Below, one piece after another: positions 62,473 to 64,000 of a stretch of 64,000 bases of DNA. The notes beneath the pieces were generated by a model. It was not told the origin of the DNA and did no database searches. It saw only the letters and a program-made list of their open reading frames with translations. Each line of letters starts with the position of its first letter. The first letter of the stretch is position 1. Position numbers and translations under genes: made by a program. Source of the stretch: JAJACP01 sp964350245 (lineage in GTDB: Bacteria > Chlamydiota > Chlamydiia > Chlamydiales > JAAKFR01); assembly GCA_964350245.1 (NCBI GenBank), contig CAYGJC010000003.1, positions 1 to 64,000 on the forward strand. The letters are read 5' to 3'.

Positions 62473-63879
62473 ATGACATCTATATCTTATATCAAACAGG
62501 CTACCTTTGCGGGACTATCGGCTGGAGTTTCCACAGCCAGCGCTGCTGTTACCGTATTCAATGACCGCATTTTCTCCCCTCCATCGTTAGCTGGCCGCAT
62601 CTCCGGAACCTTGGCACCCGCAATTTCAGGAGCGGCTCTCTATACCTGTCTCAATGCGATTTTGCCCCCTTACCTAACGCATCGGATACGGCTCGAATCA
62701 CTGCGCCTTGGTATTCCGGGCTACTTTTTACTTACAGAAATCTATCTCAATCTTCCACCTGAGCCGAAGGTAAGCCGTGAAGCTGTGATCGCCTCCATGC
62801 TGGCTCTTTATGGTTTTGAAATCGCTGCTTTGGCAGATAGCCTTTTTGAAAAAGTGCGCCCCGAAATTAGGGCGATCACAGAAGCTCTTCTTAGTGAAGA
62901 TATGCAGGCCCCACGCACCTATACTCTCTTAACCGAAGGATACATAGGATTAGTAGGGCGGATTGCTTATCGGCTTCTTTTCGCCACAGGACTCCTTTTA
63001 GGTGCCATCTCTGTAGATGATCCGGAGTTCAAAGCCTGCCTGTTCAGCTTTTCTGCCTTCTACTACGCGCAGTCACTCACCCTTTTTCCCTTAAACAGTC
63101 TCATGAGATGGGGAGGGCATTTAGAGCGTCGGTTTGCCGACGATTTAGAGCGTGATCCTACAACGCCTCTACCACGTAAACTCCGCCTACTGCGCACGGC
63201 GCAAAACCTGACTATGCTGGTCAGCCCCCTGCTCATTGCAGGCCTCTTTATTGATTCGCAGTGGCCTACTGTGGGAGCTGCAGGTATCTGTGATACCGTG
63301 CGTGAAGAGGTCCAACGAGCCCGTTTTATTCAAACTACAGAGAGAAAAATGGAGGCTATCGAAAAACGTCTTTTTCGCTGTGCCCCTCTGCACGCACTGG
63401 ATACTAGCTATAAAATTACTGCCTACCTAGCTATGCTGGGAGGACTTGCCTATTTTGCTTATCTACTGATTGCCTCTGATGATCCCGCCTATACCCTCAT
63501 TGCGGTCACGTTTACCGCCTCTATACTTACAGGTTTTATGAAAAACTCTTTCCTGATCGAACTGGCAAATAAGGTTAAAGGGAATCGGTTGGTCGACCAT
63601 CTTTTGTATAATGGTGCTTACTCAACGCAGGATATCTTAGGTTTGCAGATGCTCTACCTTTATTACTACTCGCTTTTTCGCTTTAAAATTGGAAGCGACC
63701 ACCTGAATCAAAGAGAGCTTGCACTTCAAACGGTAACATGGGGAGCCTATGGATGGTCCGGAGGGGCTGCTGCTGCACGCATTCTCTACTCCTCTACTGA
63801 GTCCACCTCTATGTGGAATTGGTTACTTGGCAACCTCAGTTTAACCGCCTATCAAAGGGTGATGGGGATTGTGGCATGA
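62473..63879 (+). CDS. Polytopic membrane protein of unknown function
   Basis: 468 residues, six to eight hydrophobic segments (AGLSAGVSTASAAVTVF near 13, IAYRLLFATGLLLGAISV near 166, LTMLVSPLLIAGLFI near 247, AYLAMLGGLAYFAYLLI near 317, TLIAVTFTASILTGF near 340). No transporter signature recognised. Four bases are shared with the next gene (ATGA). Confidence 0.65.
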   Translation: MTSISYIKQATFAGLSAGVSTASAAVTVFNDRIFSPPSLAGRISGTLAPAISGAALYTCLNAILPPYLTHRIRLESLRLGIPGYFLLTEIYLNLPPEPKVSREAVIASMLALYGFEIAALADSLFEKVRPEIRAITEALLSEDMQAPRTYTLLTEGYIGLVGRIAYRLLFATGLLLGAISVDDPEFKACLFSFSAFYYAQSLTLFPLNSLMRWGGHLERRFADDLERDPTTPLPRKLRLLRTAQNLTMLVSPLLIAGLFIDSQWPTVGAAGICDTVREEVQRARFIQTTERKMEAIEKRLFRCAPLHALDTSYKITAYLAMLGGLAYFAYLLIASDDPAYTLIAVTFTASILTGFMKNSFLIELANKVKGNRLVDHLLYNGAYSTQDILGLQMLYLYYYSLFRFKIGSDHLNQRELALQTVTWGAYGWSGGAAAARILYSSTESTSMWNWLLGNLSLTAYQRVMGIVA

Positions 63880-64000
63880 TTGACTTCCCCTTGTGGAATC
63901 GTTTGCTTGTCGAAGAGTGGAGCGGAATCATCGAAAAAGCGGACCCTGACCAAGTGTCAGCTCTTTTTGTTTTTGCTTTTGGGCAACGAGCCTTGGAAGC
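63876..64000 (+). CDS. Partial gene at the right edge
   Basis: ATG overlaps the stop of the previous gene and opens a frame of 41 codons to the window end (MIDFPLWNRLLVEEWSGIIE and on). It reads like the N-terminus of a helical protein; too little is visible to name it. The overlap makes it part of the same transcript. Confidence 0.55.
   Translation, partial: MIDFPLWNRLLVEEWSGIIEKADPDQVSALFVFAFGQRALE

Noticed and set aside
1..64000. tRNA, rRNA, tmRNA or CRISPR features
   Set aside because: Gaps between genes were read for cloverleaf ends, CCA-type tails and regular repeats; none found. Small RNAs cannot be excluded by eye.

Overview
The window looks like chromosome of a member of the Chlamydiota outside the classical Chlamydiaceae, i.e. 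an amoeba- or arthropod-associated 'Chlamydia-like' bacterium (Waddlia, Estrella, Criblamydia and Parachlamydia are the kind of lineages meant; the sequence alone does not let me choose). Reasons: blocks of gene order that I recall from Chlamydia trachomatis (gyrA-gyrB-DUF721-unknown-tgt; kdsB-pyrG-ruvX-zwf-pgl; tsaD-oppA-oppB-C-D-F); several proteins with the paired hydrophobic segments of inclusion membrane (Inc) proteins; a ParA followed by a small basic partner; and genes for functions missing from the Chlamydiaceae (aconitase, glucokinase, OpcA). No rRNA, tRNA, CRISPR array, prophage or intact insertion sequence was recognised.

Layout. 0-2.4 kb is an eroded accessory region: a truncated RhuM-like gene, a secreted unknown, a DUF4116 remnant, and a 100-bp repeat flanking a gene whose product ends in a eukaryotic-type CaaX prenylation box. 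2.4-11.4 kb holds tkt, an epimerase/SPW-VKOR-like pair, a BlaI/M56 regulatory pair with its operator, and the queuine salvage pair tgt-yhhQ. 11.4-21.1 kb runs rightward: aspartokinase, a large unknown, dciA-like gene, gyrB, gyrA, tmk, holB. 21.1-26.6 kb carries oxidative-stress and envelope genes (SOD, Tpx, pirin, DASS transporter, cyclophilin). 26.7-27.8 kb has an unknown protein and a CPBP protease. 27.9-35.9 kb is a leftward tsaD-oppA-oppA-oppB-C-D-F operon.

36.0-40.6 kb is a second accessory patch: a leucine-rich-repeat gene that seems split in two around an SDR gene and a nucleotidyltransferase/winged-helix pair with two tandem palindromic operators, followed by a nuclease-fold ATPase behind a long inverted repeat. 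40.6-47.2 kb is leftward housekeeping (zwf-opcA-pgl, then kdsB-pyrG-ruvX). 47.4-54.4 kb has a secreted protein, DoxX, an Inc-like protein, Sua5, aconitase, an M19 dipeptidase and glucokinase. 54.4-61.3 kb is a lineage-specific block: a 1330-residue protein with a nucleotidyltransferase-like head, two repeat-built paralogues and two Inc-like proteins. 61.3-64 kb has parA, a small partner gene, a polytopic membrane protein and the start of one more gene.

Together the metabolic genes describe an intracellular bacterium that can phosphorylate glucose (glk), run the pentose phosphate pathway (zwf, opcA, pgl, tkt), exchange dicarboxylates with its surroundings, import oligopeptides and cleave dipeptides, and salvage queuine, while the accessory blocks carry candidate host-interaction proteins. 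Domain calls are from motif reading only; start sites were chosen from Shine-Dalgarno matches and domain starts.
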